The translations under genes and the position numbers were made by a program. The notes under the pieces were generated by a model. That model was not told where the DNA came from and did not search any database. It saw nothing but the letters and a program-made list of their open reading frames with translations. Shown here piece by piece: positions 43,220-50,599 of a DNA stretch of 64,000 nt; the stretch's first letter is position 1, and each line of letters begins with the position of its first letter. The stretch covers positions 3,735,001 to 3,799,000 of the forward strand of contig NZ_CP080519.1 in assembly GCF_019468465.1 (NCBI RefSeq). The letters run 5' to 3'. This DNA comes from Amycolatopsis sp. DSM 110486. GTDB taxonomy: Bacteria > Actinomycetota > Actinomycetes > Mycobacteriales > Pseudonocardiaceae.

Positions 43220-44137
43220 ATGGGTAGGGAAGCGGTTGTCGAGGTGGATGGGCTGAGGGTCGAGTACGGGTCCTTTGTCGCGGTTCACGGGTTGAGTTTC
43301 ACGGTGCGGGCCGGTGAGGTCTTCGGGTTGCTGGGGACGAACGGTGCGGGCAAGACGTCGACGATGGATGTGTTGGAGGGGTACCGGAGGCCGAGCGCCG
43401 GGAGCGTGCGGGTGTTCGGGGTGGATCCGGCCAGTGAGCGCGAGAAGGTGGCGCCGCGGGTGGGGATCATGTTGCAGGAGGCGGGGTTCTTCGACGATCT
43501 GACGGTGGTCGAGTCCATTCGGGCGTGGCGGAGGTTCACGGCGGATGCGATGACGGTGGACGAGGCTGTCGAACTGGTGGATCTGGGGAAGGTCGCGGGT
43601 ACGCGGGTCGGGAAGTTGTCGGGTGGGGAGCGGCGGCGGCTGGATCTGGCGTTGGCGGTGTTGGGGCGGCCGGAGTTGTTGTTCCTGGATGAGCCCACGA
43701 CGGGGTTGGATCCGCAGGCGCGGCGGCGGACGTGGCACGTGCTGGAGAACATGGTCGCGGGCGGCATGGCGATCCTGCTGACCACGCACTACATGGAAGA
43801 GGCGCAGTACCTCGCGAACCGCGTGGCGATCATGGACCGCGGGCGGATCATGCGGCACGGGTCCGTGGACGAGGTGATCGGCGCGGACCACGGGTCGACG
43901 GTCACGTTCGTCAGTGAGGTGGCGGTGCCGGTCGAGCTGGCCGGGGTGTCGGAGGACGGCCGCCACTACGAGCTGAGCAGCACAGATCCACAGGCGGACC
44001 TGCACCGGCTGCTCGACTGGGCCGGCCGCGCCGGAGCGCGGATCTCGGACCTCGAGGTCCGGCGCAACTCGCTCGAAGACGTTTTCCTCAAGGTGGCCGA
44101 CGAGGCCGCCCTCGCCACCACCGCGAAGGAGCGCTGA
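43220..44137 (+). CDS. ABC transporter ATP-binding protein (ABC-2/export type)
   Basis: A 305-residue ATPase with Walker A GTNGAGKTST, Q-loop LQEAGFFDD, signature LSGGERRRLDLALAV and Walker B LFLDEPTTGLDPQARR, plus a C-terminal domain typical of drug-export ATPases (RRNSLEDVFLKVA). The ATG at 43220 has a GGTGGGGG site. The stop abuts the permease start. It leads a four-gene module of exporter plus two-component system that ends about 1.4 kb before the RiPP cluster. Confidence 0.88.
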   Translation: MGREAVVEVDGLRVEYGSFVAVHGLSFTVRAGEVFGLLGTNGAGKTSTMDVLEGYRRPSAGSVRVFGVDPASEREKVAPRVGIMLQEAGFFDDLTVVESIRAWRRFTADAMTVDEAVELVDLGKVAGTRVGKLSGGERRRLDLALAVLGRPELLFLDEPTTGLDPQARRRTWHVLENMVAGGMAILLTTHYMEEAQYLANRVAIMDRGRIMRHGSVDEVIGADHGSTVTFVSEVAVPVELAGVSEDGRHYELSSTDPQADLHRLLDWAGRAGARISDLEVRRNSLEDVFLKVADEAALATTAKER

Positions 44138-44994
44138 TGACCGCCATCGCCCCCGCGTACGCCGGACCTCGTCGTTCACTCGGCTTCTGGCGCTACACCT
44201 GGTCGCAATTCCTGTTGTCGCAGAAGGTGCACTGGCGCGATCTCGGATTCGCGCTCACCGGTGTGCTCATTCCGCTCGGGCTCGGCATCGGATTGCCGGC
44301 GAGCCAGCACGGCAAGGGCGCCATCGCCGGCGTCGACGGCGGGGTCTACCTGCTGCCCGGGATGATGGGATTCGTTCTCGTCTGGATCGTCTACAACGTG
44401 GTGAACTCGGCGACCAGCCGACGCGGAAAACTGATTTACAAACGCCTTCGCGGCACGCCATTGCCGGACACCGCCATCATGACCGGCGAAGCGATGAGCG
44501 GATCGGTCACGAGCATCGCGCAGGTGGTCGTCCTGCTCGTTTTCGGGCTGACGTACCTGGGTGCGCCGGCTCCGGCAAACCCGCTGTTGCTGCTGGTCGG
44601 CGTGGTGCTGGGGGCGTTCACGTTCGCGTTGCTGGCGATCGGGGTGTCGGGTCTGCTGCCGACCAGCGAGGTGTCCACGTGGATCGTGACGCCATTCCTG
44701 TTCCTCATGATGTTCGCGTCCGGGATCGTTTTCCCGCTGTCCGAAATGCCGCACTTCCTTCAGGTGCCGGTGCAGTACCTGCCGTCGAGTTCGGTCGTGG
44801 AAATCCTGCGCACCGCGTATCTCGGCCGCGACTTCGCCTCGAATCCGGCGACGGCACAGTTGCCGCACCAGGTCGGATTCCTGGAGTCGTTCAGGGCGTG
44901 CGTTATGCCCCTGGGACTACTGTGTGCCTGGATCGGCGTTTCCCTCGGCCTGGGCAAGCGCTTCTTCAAGTGGGACCCGAAGCGGTCGGGCTGA
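44137..44994 (+). CDS. ABC-2 type transporter permease
   Basis: A 285-residue permease with six membrane segments (for example GVLIPLGLGIGLPA, LLPGMMGFVLVWIVYNVV and TPFLFLMMFASGIVFPLSEM). PLSEMPHFLQVPVQYLPSS is typical of the final extracytoplasmic loop of ABC-2 exporters. It overlaps the ATPase stop by one base. Twelve bases separate it from the histidine kinase gene, so all are one operon. It could export antimicrobial peptides; this is inferred from its place. Confidence 0.86.
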   Translation: MTAIAPAYAGPRRSLGFWRYTWSQFLLSQKVHWRDLGFALTGVLIPLGLGIGLPASQHGKGAIAGVDGGVYLLPGMMGFVLVWIVYNVVNSATSRRGKLIYKRLRGTPLPDTAIMTGEAMSGSVTSIAQVVVLLVFGLTYLGAPAPANPLLLLVGVVLGAFTFALLAIGVSGLLPTSEVSTWIVTPFLFLMMFASGIVFPLSEMPHFLQVPVQYLPSSSVVEILRTAYLGRDFASNPATAQLPHQVGFLESFRACVMPLGLLCAWIGVSLGLGKRFFKWDPKRSG

Positions 44995-45006
44995 GCAGGA
45001 GGAGAC

Positions 45007-46128
45007 GTGGACCGGTGGAACCCCGGGACACTGGGCCGCGTCGTCGCGCTGCTGATCCTCGGGACCACCGCCGCGTTCACCGTCGAGGCGTTCTTCCTGT
45101 GGCTGAGCACCCACCCCCCAGTGCTCGACGTGCTCTTCGCGGTGCTGGCCGGCGCGGGTGTGCTGGCCAGCACCGGACGCATCGTCTGGGCGGTCGTGCG
45201 CCGCTCCGCCGCCCGCGGCGAGCACCTGGTGGACGTGGCGATCGCCACGAGCCTGGCGTTCGCGCTGCTGCTGGCCTTCGGGCCGGCGTGGCTGGCGCTG
45301 CCTTCCCTGGTCGCCGGTGTCTCCGCGATCAGCCTCACGGGGCTCAAGCGCTGGATCTTCCCGCTGGTCGTGCTCGTCGTCACGGCCGCTCTCGCCCTCT
45401 TGATGCAGGTGCCGGCGTACGCGGTGGCCGAGGTGCTGCTGCGGTCGCTGGTGACGATCGTGGTGCTGGCGGGGATGGGGCTGCTCGTGACCTACGCGGC
45501 CGAAGTCCACGCCAACCGCGACGAGCTGGCCCGCATGGCGGTGGTCGAGGAGCGGCTGCGGTTCGCCCGTGACCTGCACGACGTGCTCGGCCGTGGCCTG
45601 TCGGTGGTGCGATTGAAGGCCGAGCTGGGCGTGCGGCTGATGGACACCGACCACGAAGCCGCCCGCGCGCAGCTGGTGCAGATCGCGGAGCTGGCCGGCG
45701 GGTCCGTGACCGAGCTGCGCAAGGTGATCGCCGGCTACCGCCAGCCGAGCCTGGCCGAGGAGCTGCGCGGCACGTCGTCGATCCTCAGCCTCGCCGGTGT
45801 CCGCGTGGTCGCCGATCCGGTGCCCGAGGGACTGCCCGGGCCCGTCGCGGAGGCGATCGGCTCGGCCATCCGCGAAGGCGGCACCAACATCCTGCGGCAC
45901 AGCGCCGCCGAGAACTGCCGCGTCGAGTTCGTGCGGGACCCCTCGTGCGTCCTCCTGCGGATCCGCAACGACCGTCCGCACGCCGGCGGCACCCGGGCCG
46001 GCCACGGCCTCACCGGCCTGGCCGAGCGGCTGGCCGCCGTGCGCGGCACGCTGGAGCACGGCGAGGTCGACGGCGATTTCGTGCTCACCGCCCGCGTGCC
46101 CCTTGACCTGCCGAGGAAGAGCTCATGA
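45007..46128 (+). CDS. Sensor histidine kinase (DesK/LiaS type)
   Basis: A 373-residue kinase with five to six membrane helices in residues 10-165 and very short extracytoplasmic loops, the intramembrane-sensing design common in envelope-stress kinases. The phospho-acceptor is His191 in FARDLHDVLGRGLSV; the HATPase domain has REGGTNILRHS and GHGLTGLAERLAAV. It sits between an ABC exporter and its response regulator and overlaps the latter by 4 bp. Confidence 0.88.
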   Translation: MDRWNPGTLGRVVALLILGTTAAFTVEAFFLWLSTHPPVLDVLFAVLAGAGVLASTGRIVWAVVRRSAARGEHLVDVAIATSLAFALLLAFGPAWLALPSLVAGVSAISLTGLKRWIFPLVVLVVTAALALLMQVPAYAVAEVLLRSLVTIVVLAGMGLLVTYAAEVHANRDELARMAVVEERLRFARDLHDVLGRGLSVVRLKAELGVRLMDTDHEAARAQLVQIAELAGGSVTELRKVIAGYRQPSLAEELRGTSSILSLAGVRVVADPVPEGLPGPVAEAIGSAIREGGTNILRHSAAENCRVEFVRDPSCVLLRIRNDRPHAGGTRAGHGLTGLAERLAAVRGTLEHGEVDGDFVLTARVPLDLPRKSS

Positions 46129-46733
46129 CCTTGCGGATCGTGCTGGCCGAGGACCACGCCCTGCTGCGCGAATCGCTGCGCACGGTGTTCAGCCTCGCCG
46201 AGGACATCGACGTCGTGGAAGCCGTGGACAACGGCGCCGACGCGCTGGAGGCCATCCGCCGCGAGCGCCCCGACGGCGCCATGGTGGACATCGACATGCC
46301 GCGGATGTCCGGGCTCGAGGTGGCCGAGGCCGTGCGCGCCGAGGGGCTGGACTGCGGGCTGCTCGTGGTCACCAGCTACGGCAGACCCGGCTACCTGCAC
46401 CGCGCGATGCGGGCCGGGGTGCGCGGGTTCGTCACCAAGAACATCTCGCCGGACGACCTGATCACCGCCGTGCGCAAGGTCTGCACGGGCGGCCGGCACG
46501 TGGACCCGGAGATCGCCGCGGACGCGCTGGCCGTCGGGGAGACGCCGCTGACCGAGCGGGAGCTGGACGTGCTGCGCCTGTCCGGCGCGGGGCTGCGGCC
46601 CGCCGAAATCGGCGCGCGGCTGTCGCTGGCCGAGGGCACAGTGCGTAACTACCTGTCGAGCACGCTGACGAAGCTGCAGGTGGACAACCGCGTGGCCGCG
46701 TACCGCGTCGCCGAGGAAGCGGGATGGCTGTGA
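46125..46733 (+). CDS. NarL/LuxR-family response regulator
   Basis: A 202-residue regulator with receiver acidic residues ED9-10, phospho-acceptor Asp55 (GAMVDIDMPR), Thr/Ser in VVTSYG and Lys in FVTKNISPD. The LuxR domain is LTERELDVLRLSGAGLRPAE. It is coupled to the kinase gene by an ATGA overlap and overlaps the amidohydrolase start by 10 bp. Likely targets are its own operon's exporter genes; RiPP cluster control is possible. Confidence 0.88.
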   Translation: MTLRIVLAEDHALLRESLRTVFSLAEDIDVVEAVDNGADALEAIRRERPDGAMVDIDMPRMSGLEVAEAVRAEGLDCGLLVVTSYGRPGYLHRAMRAGVRGFVTKNISPDDLITAVRKVCTGGRHVDPEIAADALAVGETPLTERELDVLRLSGAGLRPAEIGARLSLAEGTVRNYLSSTLTKLQVDNRVAAYRVAEEAGWL

Positions 46734-47881
46734 CCGACCTGCTTGAGCTGTACCGGGACCTGCACGCGCACCCCGAGCTGGCCGGCGCGGAGAAGCGGAC
46801 GGCGGACGTGCTCGCGCGCGAGCTGACCGCGCTGGGGTTCACCGTGCGTAGCGGAATCGGCGGCAACGGTGTGGTCGCGGCGTTCGAAAACGGCGCCGGA
46901 CCGACGGTCGCGATGCGGACCGAGCTGGACGCGTTGCCGCTCGCCGAACGCACCGGGCTGCCGTACGCGGCCGACGGTTCCGCCATGCACGCCTGCGGGC
47001 ACGACCTGCACTTGACCGCCGTGGTCGGCGCCGCTCGCGAGCTCGTGGCGACGCGCGCGGAGTGGCGCGGCCGGGTCGTGGTGCTCGGGCAGCCGGCCGA
47101 GGAGACGCTCGAAGGCGCGCTGGCGATGGTGGCCGACGGGGTGCACGACGTGTTCGGCGCGCCCGATGCGTTGCTGGCGCAGCACGCGGTGCCCGGCCCG
47201 GTCGGTCGGGTGGGCCATTCGCCGGGGCAGATCACCGCGCCGTGTGCCGAGCTGGCGATCACCGTGCACGGCCGGGGTGGCCACGCGGCCGTGCCGCACC
47301 TCGCCGTGGACCCCGTCGTGCTGGCCGCGCACCTCGTGGTGCGCCTTCAGTCGGTGGTGGCGCGGGAGACGAATCCGGCCGATCCGGTCGTGGTCACCGT
47401 CGGCTCGGTGCACGCGGGCGACGCGGCGAACGTGATCCCGGACCGCGTGGAGCTCGGCGTGAGCGTGCGCGCGGCGAGCGACGGGGCGCTGGCCCGGGCG
47501 CTGGCCGCGATCGAGCGCGTGTGCCGGGCGGAGGCCGCCGCGTCCGGCGCGCCGGTGGAGCCCGAGGTCGTGACGGTGCGCTCGGCACCGGCGACCACGA
47601 ACGACCGGCAGCTCGTGCTGGCCGTGCGCGCAGCGCACCTGTCGGGGCTGGGGGCGGACCGCGTCGGCTGGACGCCGCCCGTGGCCGCGGCCGAGGACTT
47701 CGGCCACCTGGCCGCTCTGCCGGACGGCGGGACTGTGCCGCTGTGTTACTGGACGCTCGGCGTCGGCACCCGCGGCACCAACCACTCACCTGACTTCGCT
47801 CCGGAGCCGGCGGCGCTCACGGACGGGTGGCGGGCTCTTGTCCTCGCCGCGCGGGCGGTACTCGCTGTAGCCGAGGAGTAG
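46724..47881 (+). CDS. M20-family amidohydrolase/carboxypeptidase
   Basis: A 385-residue metallo-hydrolase of the hippurate hydrolase/IAA-amino acid hydrolase group that removes acyl or amino acid moieties. Metal-site motifs are MHACGHDLHLTA, GQPAEETLEGA and the late NHSPDFAPE; the dimerisation (lid) domain holds GRGGHAAVPH. Compared with hippurate hydrolases some segments are shortened, but the ligands are kept. It is translationally coupled to the response regulator, an unusual partner; whether it trims a peptide product is unknown. Confidence 0.83.
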   Translation: MAVTDLLELYRDLHAHPELAGAEKRTADVLARELTALGFTVRSGIGGNGVVAAFENGAGPTVAMRTELDALPLAERTGLPYAADGSAMHACGHDLHLTAVVGAARELVATRAEWRGRVVVLGQPAEETLEGALAMVADGVHDVFGAPDALLAQHAVPGPVGRVGHSPGQITAPCAELAITVHGRGGHAAVPHLAVDPVVLAAHLVVRLQSVVARETNPADPVVVTVGSVHAGDAANVIPDRVELGVSVRAASDGALARALAAIERVCRAEAAASGAPVEPEVVTVRSAPATTNDRQLVLAVRAAHLSGLGADRVGWTPPVAAAEDFGHLAALPDGGTVPLCYWTLGVGTRGTNHSPDFAPEPAALTDGWRALVLAARAVLAVAEE

Positions 47882-48084
47882 TCGCTCCGGCACCCATAGT
47901 TGATCTACCTTAAGGGAACCCTAGGAGAAGCCTAAGATAGCTGTCAGCTAACTACTCCACCTGGGTGACATCGGTGATTTTTACTCCACCTACGGCCGGA
48001 TTGGGTTTAGCGTCACAGCCGTGCGAATCGCTCAGCGCGAATAGCACAAAACTGGGGAATCAAAAGCCTGGGGGGGCTTGCGTG
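47882..48084 (+). promoter_or_regulatory. AT-rich leader/promoter region of the RiPP cluster
   Basis: About 200 bases, much richer in A/T than the flanking genes. It holds several short inverted repeats, for example TAGCTG-T-CAGCTA (47938-47950) and CCTTAAGGG around 47909-47917. It follows the stop of the amidohydrolase gene and precedes the first cluster gene, so the cluster promoter is expected here. I cannot assign -10 and -35 boxes with confidence. Confidence 0.5.
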
Positions 48085-48318
48085 ATGAGAACTGTCATGG
48101 TTGCCGCTATCATAGTTGTGTCCATTTTATCTGGTATTTCCGCTGCTGAAGCCAGTGTCCCGGCGCCCCTGAGATGCGTGCCCAGCACGCAGTACGCGTA
48201 CGTCGGCTTCGAGCTGGCGAAATGGGATTACGTCGGTGTCGACGGCGGGGAATACCGGTACCGGTACAGCTTCAACGGCTGGAATCAGGGCACTGTCACC
48301 TGCAAACCCAAGGCGTGA
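48085..48318 (+). CDS. Small secreted protein at the head of the RiPP cluster
   Basis: A 77-residue protein with signal peptide MRTVMVAAIIVVSILSGISA (cleavage near AEAS) and a mature part of about 50 residues with two Cys (PLRCVPS and VTCKPKA) and many Tyr/Trp. It does not resemble the precursors and has no leader motif. The ATG at 48085 is preceded by an adjacent in-frame GTG. Codon use is more A/T-rich than neighbours. Possible roles are immunity or an unrelated secreted factor; I do not recognise a family. Confidence 0.65.
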   Translation: MRTVMVAAIIVVSILSGISAAEASVPAPLRCVPSTQYAYVGFELAKWDYVGVDGGEYRYRYSFNGWNQGTVTCKPKA

Positions 48319-48359
48319 ATTCCATTCGCTTTCTACACCTCTGAAGGGAGGTGAAGGGA

Positions 48360-48503
48360 ATGCAGGAAAACACGACCGCCGTGGACGCGGTGGAGGAGCT
48401 GCAGGTCGAGGAGCTGGTGGAAACCACCGCGGCCGGCACCGCCTTCTGCATCGGCAGCGCGGGCTGCCCGTCCAGCGCCGGCACGGCGTCCAGCTTCGGC
48501 TGA
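48360..48503 (+). CDS. RiPP precursor peptide 1
   Basis: A 47-residue peptide. The acidic leader (residues 1 to about 26) contains VEELQVEELVETTAAG; the core is TAFCIGSAGCPSSAGTASSFG, about 21 residues with two Cys, five Ser and two Thr available for azole and dehydroalanine formation. The start has a near-consensus site (GGAGGTGA) 6 bases upstream, within a 15-base leader shared with precursor 5. The small size, leader/core split and neighbours mark it as a substrate of the cluster enzymes. Confidence 0.9.
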   Translation: MQENTTAVDAVEELQVEELVETTAAGTAFCIGSAGCPSSAGTASSFG

Positions 48504-48544
48504 GCAGTCCCACACCACTGATCCACAAACCCGAGGAGATCGAG

Positions 48545-48703
48545 ATGAACGAGTTCGACAACCAGGTCGAGCAGGCGTTCGCCGACGACATCACGGTGGA
48601 GGAGCTCGGCGAGGTCGCCGGCGCCGGTACCACCAACACCGGCGGCACCATCAGCTCCACCACCTGCCCGGCGTGCATCGGCACCGCCTTCAGCTGGTCC
48701 TGA
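48545..48703 (+). CDS. RiPP precursor peptide 2 (divergent core)
   Basis: A 52-residue peptide with leader motif TVEELGEVAGAG. The core begins TTNTGGTISS and continues TTCPACIGTAFSWS. It keeps the CIGTA motif of the others but places it at the C-terminal end after a Thr-rich stretch, and it ends in Trp-Ser. The ribosome site is GAGGAG, 6 bases before the ATG. It has the most Thr and so the most potential methyloxazole or dehydrobutyrine sites. Confidence 0.9.
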   Translation: MNEFDNQVEQAFADDITVEELGEVAGAGTTNTGGTISSTTCPACIGTAFSWS

Positions 48704-48715
48704 GAGGAAACGGTC

Positions 48716-48865
48716 ATGGAAACGCAGGAAACGCAGGACTTCACCGAGGAACTGACCGTCGAAGAGCTGTCCGACGCCACCGGCGCCGGCTGGTGCGTCG
48801 GGTCGGCCGGCACGTTCGGCTGCCCCTCCAGCGCCGGCAGCTACGGCACCGTCAGCTCGCACTGA
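48716..48865 (+). CDS. RiPP precursor peptide 3
   Basis: A 49-residue peptide. The leader ends LTVEELSDATGAG, followed by core WCVGSAGTFGCPSSAGSYG and then TVSSH. It shares the C(V/I/L)GSxG..GCPSSAG pattern with precursors 1 and 4. Start supported by AGAGGAAA. It ends in His, unlike its siblings. Confidence 0.9.
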   Translation: METQETQDFTEELTVEELSDATGAGWCVGSAGTFGCPSSAGSYGTVSSH

Positions 48866-48894
48866 CGCACTGAACTGAGCAGGGAGGAAAAGAA

Positions 48895-49044
48895 ATGAAC
48901 GAGGAAATCTTCGAGCCGGCCACGACCGAGCTCACCATCGAGCAGCTTTCCGACGCGCAGGCCGGCAGCTTCTGCCTCGGCAGCGTGGGCACCGCGGGGT
49001 GCCCGAGCTCGGCGGGCACGGTCGGCACCGCGAGCTCGAGCTGA
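48895..49044 (+). CDS. RiPP precursor peptide 4
   Basis: A 49-residue peptide with leader motif LTIEQLSDAQAG and core SFCLGSVGTAGCPSSAGTVG then TASSS. It is the closest sibling of precursor 3 (same length and motif spacing), so the two probably arose by duplication. A GGGAGGAAAAGA site precedes the ATG. Confidence 0.9.
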   Translation: MNEEIFEPATTELTIEQLSDAQAGSFCLGSVGTAGCPSSAGTVGTASSS

Positions 49045-49094
49045 CAATCCCCCAGGACATCCGCGGCGAAACGAACCTCTGAAGGGAGGTTGTC

Positions 49095-49238
49095 ATGGAG
49101 AACGTTACCACGCAGGCCCCACAGGTCGAGGAGCTCGTGATCGAGGAGCTCGCCGAGGCCGGTGCCGGCAACTGCTTCGGAACGGCGGGCAGCATCGGCT
49201 GCCCGGTGTGCTTCGGCACCTACGGCTGCGCCACCTGA
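49095..49238 (+). CDS. RiPP precursor peptide 5 (Cys-richest core)
   Basis: A 47-residue peptide with leader QVEELVIEELAEAGAG and core NCFGTAGSIGCPVCFGTYG then CAT. Four Cys replace the two of the siblings, and GCPSSAG becomes GCPVCFG, giving more potential thiazoles. Its 5' leader repeats the 15 bases CCTCTGAAGGGAGGT found before precursor 1. Confidence 0.9.
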   Translation: MENVTTQAPQVEELVIEELAEAGAGNCFGTAGSIGCPVCFGTYGCAT

Positions 49239-49270
49239 TCCCAGGTGTGTTAGGTCAGCTATTCCACCCA

Positions 49271-49325
49271 CACCGCGTGGTCGCCGTCGAAAAATGATTC
49301 ATGAATGAGCGGCGACCACGCGGTG
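49271..49325 (+). terminator. Perfect 16-bp hairpin between precursors and enzyme genes
   Basis: CACCGCGTGGTCGCCG (49271-49286) pairs exactly with 49310-49325; the loop is 23 bases and AT-rich. It lies 33 bp after precursor 5 and 33 bp before the P450 gene. Without a T-tract it may be a partial terminator or RNA stabiliser that lets precursors be expressed above the enzymes. Confidence 0.8.
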
Positions 49326-49357
49326 CGGGAAAACACGTGCTCTGAAAGGACTGGGGG

Positions 49358-50599
49358 ATGTCGGAAATCGTCCAGCGGTTGTGGCGGCACTTCGCACGCC
49401 TGGAGCCGTTCGGAATGCAGGCTCCGGATTTCTTCGCGGAGCTGGTGGAACAGGCGCCGGTGGTGCGCTTCGATGGAATGTGGGTCATTTCCGGATACGA
49501 GTTGGTGACCGGCCTGTGCACCCACCCCGGCTTCCCCATGGCGGCCCCCGTCTTCACCGACGTGGTCCACCGAGATAACCCACAGTTTGTTCGCTTCTTC
49601 GGCAGCACCATGTCGGTGCGGGCCGCCGAGGAGCACACGCGGCTACGCGGTGTGCTCACCGGGGCGTTTTCCGGCCGCCGGCTGGCCGGTCTGCGCGACC
49701 GCATCGACGACGTCGTCGCCGATCTGCTGGCCGAACCCCTGCGTCGCGGCGAGGCGGAGTTCGTCTCCGAGCTGGCGACGCCGCTGCCGGCCGCCGTCAC
49801 CGCCGTGCTGCTGGGCGTGCCGCCCGCCGACCGCGACTTCGTCACGGCGCGGGCCACCGGGATGATGAGCCAGCTCGCCGCCGGTTTCCTCACCGAGTCA
49901 CACCCCGAGGCGGGGACCCCGATCACCGCCGCCGAGTTCGCCGAGCTGCGCGACTACGTCGCCGGGCTGCTGGCCCGGCGCCGCGCCGAGCCGGCCGAAG
50001 ACCTGATCGGGCACCTCGCCCAGGCGCAGGCGGCGGGCAAGCTGACCGCCGACGAAGCCGTGGACATGGTGCTGCTGCTGTTCATGACCGGGCTCGACAC
50101 CGTCACGGCCGCGCTGGCCAACACGCTCGTCGTGCTGTCCGAGCAGCCCGACGTCGCCGCGGCCCTGGCCGCCGACCCGGGGTGCGGCGACCGCGTGTTC
50201 GCCGAGGCCATCCGCCTGCGCACGCCGGTCGCGTTCGGCTCGCGCCAGGTCGCGCACGACCTGTCCGTCGGCAAGCTCGACTTCAAAGCCGGCGACACCG
50301 TGATCCTCGCCTTCGCCGCGGCCAACCTCGACCCCCGCAAGTTCGACGCGCCGCTCGAGTTCCGCTGGGACCGGCCGATGACCGGCAACGTCGCGTTCGG
50401 CCACGGCAGTTACTACTGCCTCGGCAGCGCGCTCGCCGCGATGACCGCGCAGTCGCTGCTGACGGCGGTGCACGACCGGCTGCCGACCCCGAGCCGTCCG
50501 CTGGCCGAGCTGCCCTGGCGCGCGTCGCTCGCTTTCCCGACGCCGCGCGTGCTGCCGGTGACCTTCGCGCCCGCGCTGGCGGAAAGCGGTGCGCGGTGA
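49358..50599 (+). CDS. Cytochrome P450 tailoring enzyme
   Basis: A 413-residue soluble P450. The heme-binding loop FGHGSYYCLG carries Cys354, the ExxR motif is EAIR, and the I-helix reads FMTGLDTVTAA, with Gly-x-Asp-Thr for oxygen activation but Leu instead of the common His/Glu next to Gly. P450s in RiPP clusters hydroxylate, epoxidise or cross-link cores; here the exact reaction is unknown. The stop overlaps the next gene's GTG start by 4 bp. Redox partners are not in the cluster. Confidence 0.92.
   Translation: MSEIVQRLWRHFARLEPFGMQAPDFFAELVEQAPVVRFDGMWVISGYELVTGLCTHPGFPMAAPVFTDVVHRDNPQFVRFFGSTMSVRAAEEHTRLRGVLTGAFSGRRLAGLRDRIDDVVADLLAEPLRRGEAEFVSELATPLPAAVTAVLLGVPPADRDFVTARATGMMSQLAAGFLTESHPEAGTPITAAEFAELRDYVAGLLARRRAEPAEDLIGHLAQAQAAGKLTADEAVDMVLLLFMTGLDTVTAALANTLVVLSEQPDVAAALAADPGCGDRVFAEAIRLRTPVAFGSRQVAHDLSVGKLDFKAGDTVILAFAAANLDPRKFDAPLEFRWDRPMTGNVAFGHGSYYCLGSALAAMTAQSLLTAVHDRLPTPSRPLAELPWRASLAFPTPRVLPVTFAPALAESGAR

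Noticed and set aside
48360-49238. Class I lanthipeptide precursors
   Set aside because: No LanC-type cyclase is present, the dehydratase is split, and YcaO and SagB genes point to azole chemistry.
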